Part shown: positions 31,563 to 32,868 of the stretch, piece by piece
Numbering within the stretch: the stretch's first letter is position 1
Layout: the number at the start of each line of letters is the position of its first letter
Assembly (NCBI GenBank): GCA_900155495.1
Contig: FTLJ01000957.1
Coordinates: 1 to 32,868, forward strand
Direction: 5' to 3'
Source: Porogramme epimiltina
Taxonomy: Eukaryota > Basidiomycota > Agaricomycetes > Polyporales > Polyporaceae
Length of the DNA stretch: 32,868 nt
Notes under the pieces: model-generated
The model's input: only the letters and a program-made list of their open reading frames with translations
Database searches by the model: none
What the model was told of the DNA's origin: nothing
Translations under genes and position numbers: made by a program

Positions 31563-32473
31563 ATGCCACTCATCTCTGACTTCCCCGCCCTTCCTGGGGT
31601 CTATCAGTTGCTCTTCTTGCACATTGAACCCAGTAAGAGCCCGGCTGTTTTCTAGGTAGGGTTTCACTGAAGCAACGTTCATGTGCACAGTATCTACCGT
31701 AATGCCTGCCGTCATGGCATGGCTCGCGCCCGGCGCTGCATGGTTCCACCACCAACTAATCCCCGATGGGACGCCAGTGCCCACCACGCTCGACAACGCG
31801 CGTACAACCATGGCTATCTGGCAGCTTGGCAACTGTGCATTTCCTTATGTTATGATGCACTACGTTATCTTATACTCGTCATCGTTATTGTCTAGGCTAC
31901 ATGCTTCTAGGTCTCATCTCAACCTTCGTATTTCGAGCTGTGCGTGACGCCCTCCCAAATAATCCTGTCGCACAAGAGCGCATCCTCGGCGCGAGTTTCA
32001 CCGCTCTGGCACTGGCCGATGTACGCCTCCGTTCTCCCCCGTATCGCTTTTATTTCTGACCATCGCGCCATAGGTGACGCAGTGAGCATTCTTGTCTTCC
32101 AAGTCTCGAGTGCCCCCTAACCATCGCTGACGGCTGGCTGTAACCTTCACGACCGCCTCGTTCACACACGCCACGCATGGACTTCTCACGGGCCGTACTG
32201 GGTATCGCAGCATCATCTGGTCGTTCGTCGGTCTACCAGATGACCTGAAGTACGCCTTCGGGCAGTGGAACTCCATGACGCACGGCAACATCACGTTTGT
32301 CATATTCCTCCTCGGCATGCGGTACGTCTCGCCCCTTCAGCATACAATTGCACCGTACGGGCTCAGATCCTTCTCCTCACACACCGAACTCGTACAGGCT
32401 CGCCTGGTTCGCAGGCATCGGCCGCAAACGGTTCTACTTCGGGCAGCCCGCTTCCAAGCCCAAGTCTGCCTAG
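31563..32473 (+). CDS. Small multi-span membrane protein, DUF7704 type
   Basis: Six exons: 31563-31632, 31691-31834, 31896-32020, 32074-32081, 32211-32321, 32398-32473; 177 residues. The first exon starts MPLISDFPALPGVYQLLF and joins to HIEPISTVMPAVMAW; the short frame starting at 31681 misses this N-terminus. Four hydrophobic segments are predicted by eye: about 13-35, 71-90 (CYMLLGLISTFVF), 103-125 and 140-160 (NITFVIFLLGMRLAWFAGIG). Landmarks NNPVAQERILG, ALADVTH and WNSMTHGN fit the fungal DUF7704 proteins, whose function is unknown. Exon 4 is only 8 nt but is needed to give ADVTH and keep the frame. No signal peptide beyond the first span. Likely an internal-membrane protein. Confidence 0.8.
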
Positions 32474-32868
32474 CTCCTGTCGCTCCCGCACTCGCTCCCA
32501 GCGCACCCCCCAATCGCGCATCGCCGCGATGCCGCACCCAGGTGGCCCACCCACCCCCCGCTCCCGCAGCACACCTCGTCCTCGTCGGCCGCACTCGAGG
32601 CCGGCCCGGACGCCCCCTCCTCGTCCTTCTCCCTGCCTTCCGAACCGAACTCAGTCCCCGTCCGTCCCCGCACCCACGTTCCCACCCGCACAGCGCACCC
32701 TGTACCTACCATTGTACTCCCTACGTACGAGCCTCTCCCCTCCCCGCGCCCGAATATACCACGCCCGCCCGTCCGCTCCCGCGTGCCCCCCTCCCCAGCC
32801 CCTCAGACCCCCACCCCCACCCCGGCCCCCCCCCCGCCCCCCCGCCCCCCCCCGCCCCCCTCCCCCCC
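32474..32868 (+). other. C-rich terminal region; possible start of another gene
   Basis: Two overlapping plus-strand frames stay open to the window end. One contains an ATG at about 32528 (MPHPGGPPTPRSRST); the other reads Ser/Pro-rich (LEAGPDAPSSSFSLPSEPN, IVLPTYEPLPSPRP) and would need an upstream splice. A TATA-like AATATACC lies at 32752-32759. The coding call is weak because strand composition alone keeps C-rich frames open. Confidence 0.25.
32810..32868. repeat. Near-homopolymeric C tract at the window end
   Basis: The last ~60 bases are almost all C with scattered G, A and T. This may be genuine low complexity or a contig-end sequencing artefact. Confidence 0.8.

Overview
The window reads as nuclear DNA of a filamentous basidiomycete, most likely an Agaricomycete. 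It is GC-rich, densely packed on both strands, and almost every gene is cut by many short introns (about 45-70 nt) with GTRNGT donors, CTNAC branch sites and YAG acceptors. The proteins are fungal house-keeping or fungus-specific families. There is no operon logic, and I saw no CRISPR array, transposase or reverse transcriptase. All gene models below were spliced by hand from the sequence; internal exon phases close in every one.

Layout: 1-202 is the 3' end of an unidentified gene. 811-2134 encodes a secreted Ala/Gly-rich protein with a strong TATA and pyrimidine-rich promoter. 2764-8171 holds a tRNA-Asn, an S28 serine peptidase (minus), a second tRNA-Asn, an F-box gene (plus) and a third tRNA-Asn. 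8727-12503 holds two minus-strand genes, a SEL1-repeat protein and mitochondrial ribosomal protein mL38. 13102-17776 holds a second F-box gene (minus), a fourth tRNA-Asn and a second S28 peptidase (plus). 18045-23828 is DNA topoisomerase II (minus, 16 exons). 24826-25182 is a NatC-type LSM protein, divergent from a CofD/YvcK-family protein (25381-27407). 27837-29311 is an uncharacterised low-complexity protein. 29577-31046 is chorismate synthase (minus). 31563-32473 is a small multi-span membrane protein of the DUF7704 type. The last ~400 bases are C-rich and end in a near-homopolymer, probably a contig edge.

The most striking feature is an inverted segmental duplication: the S28 peptidase / tRNA-Asn / F-box block occurs twice in opposite orientation, about 5 kb apart. 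The S28 copies keep nine internal exons of identical length. Both F-box copies also look intact. Between the tRNA and the F-box start, a ~160 bp piece lies the other way round relative to its neighbours, so an inversion is nested in the duplication. The four intron-containing tRNA-Asn genes sit at or near the block edges and may have served as recombination sites.

Other points worth a look are a GC-AG intron and a 412-nt intron in topoisomerase II, an 8-nt microexon in the DUF7704 gene, a shifted splice site between the F-box paralogs, and a fungal homologue of a coenzyme F420-type transferase family.
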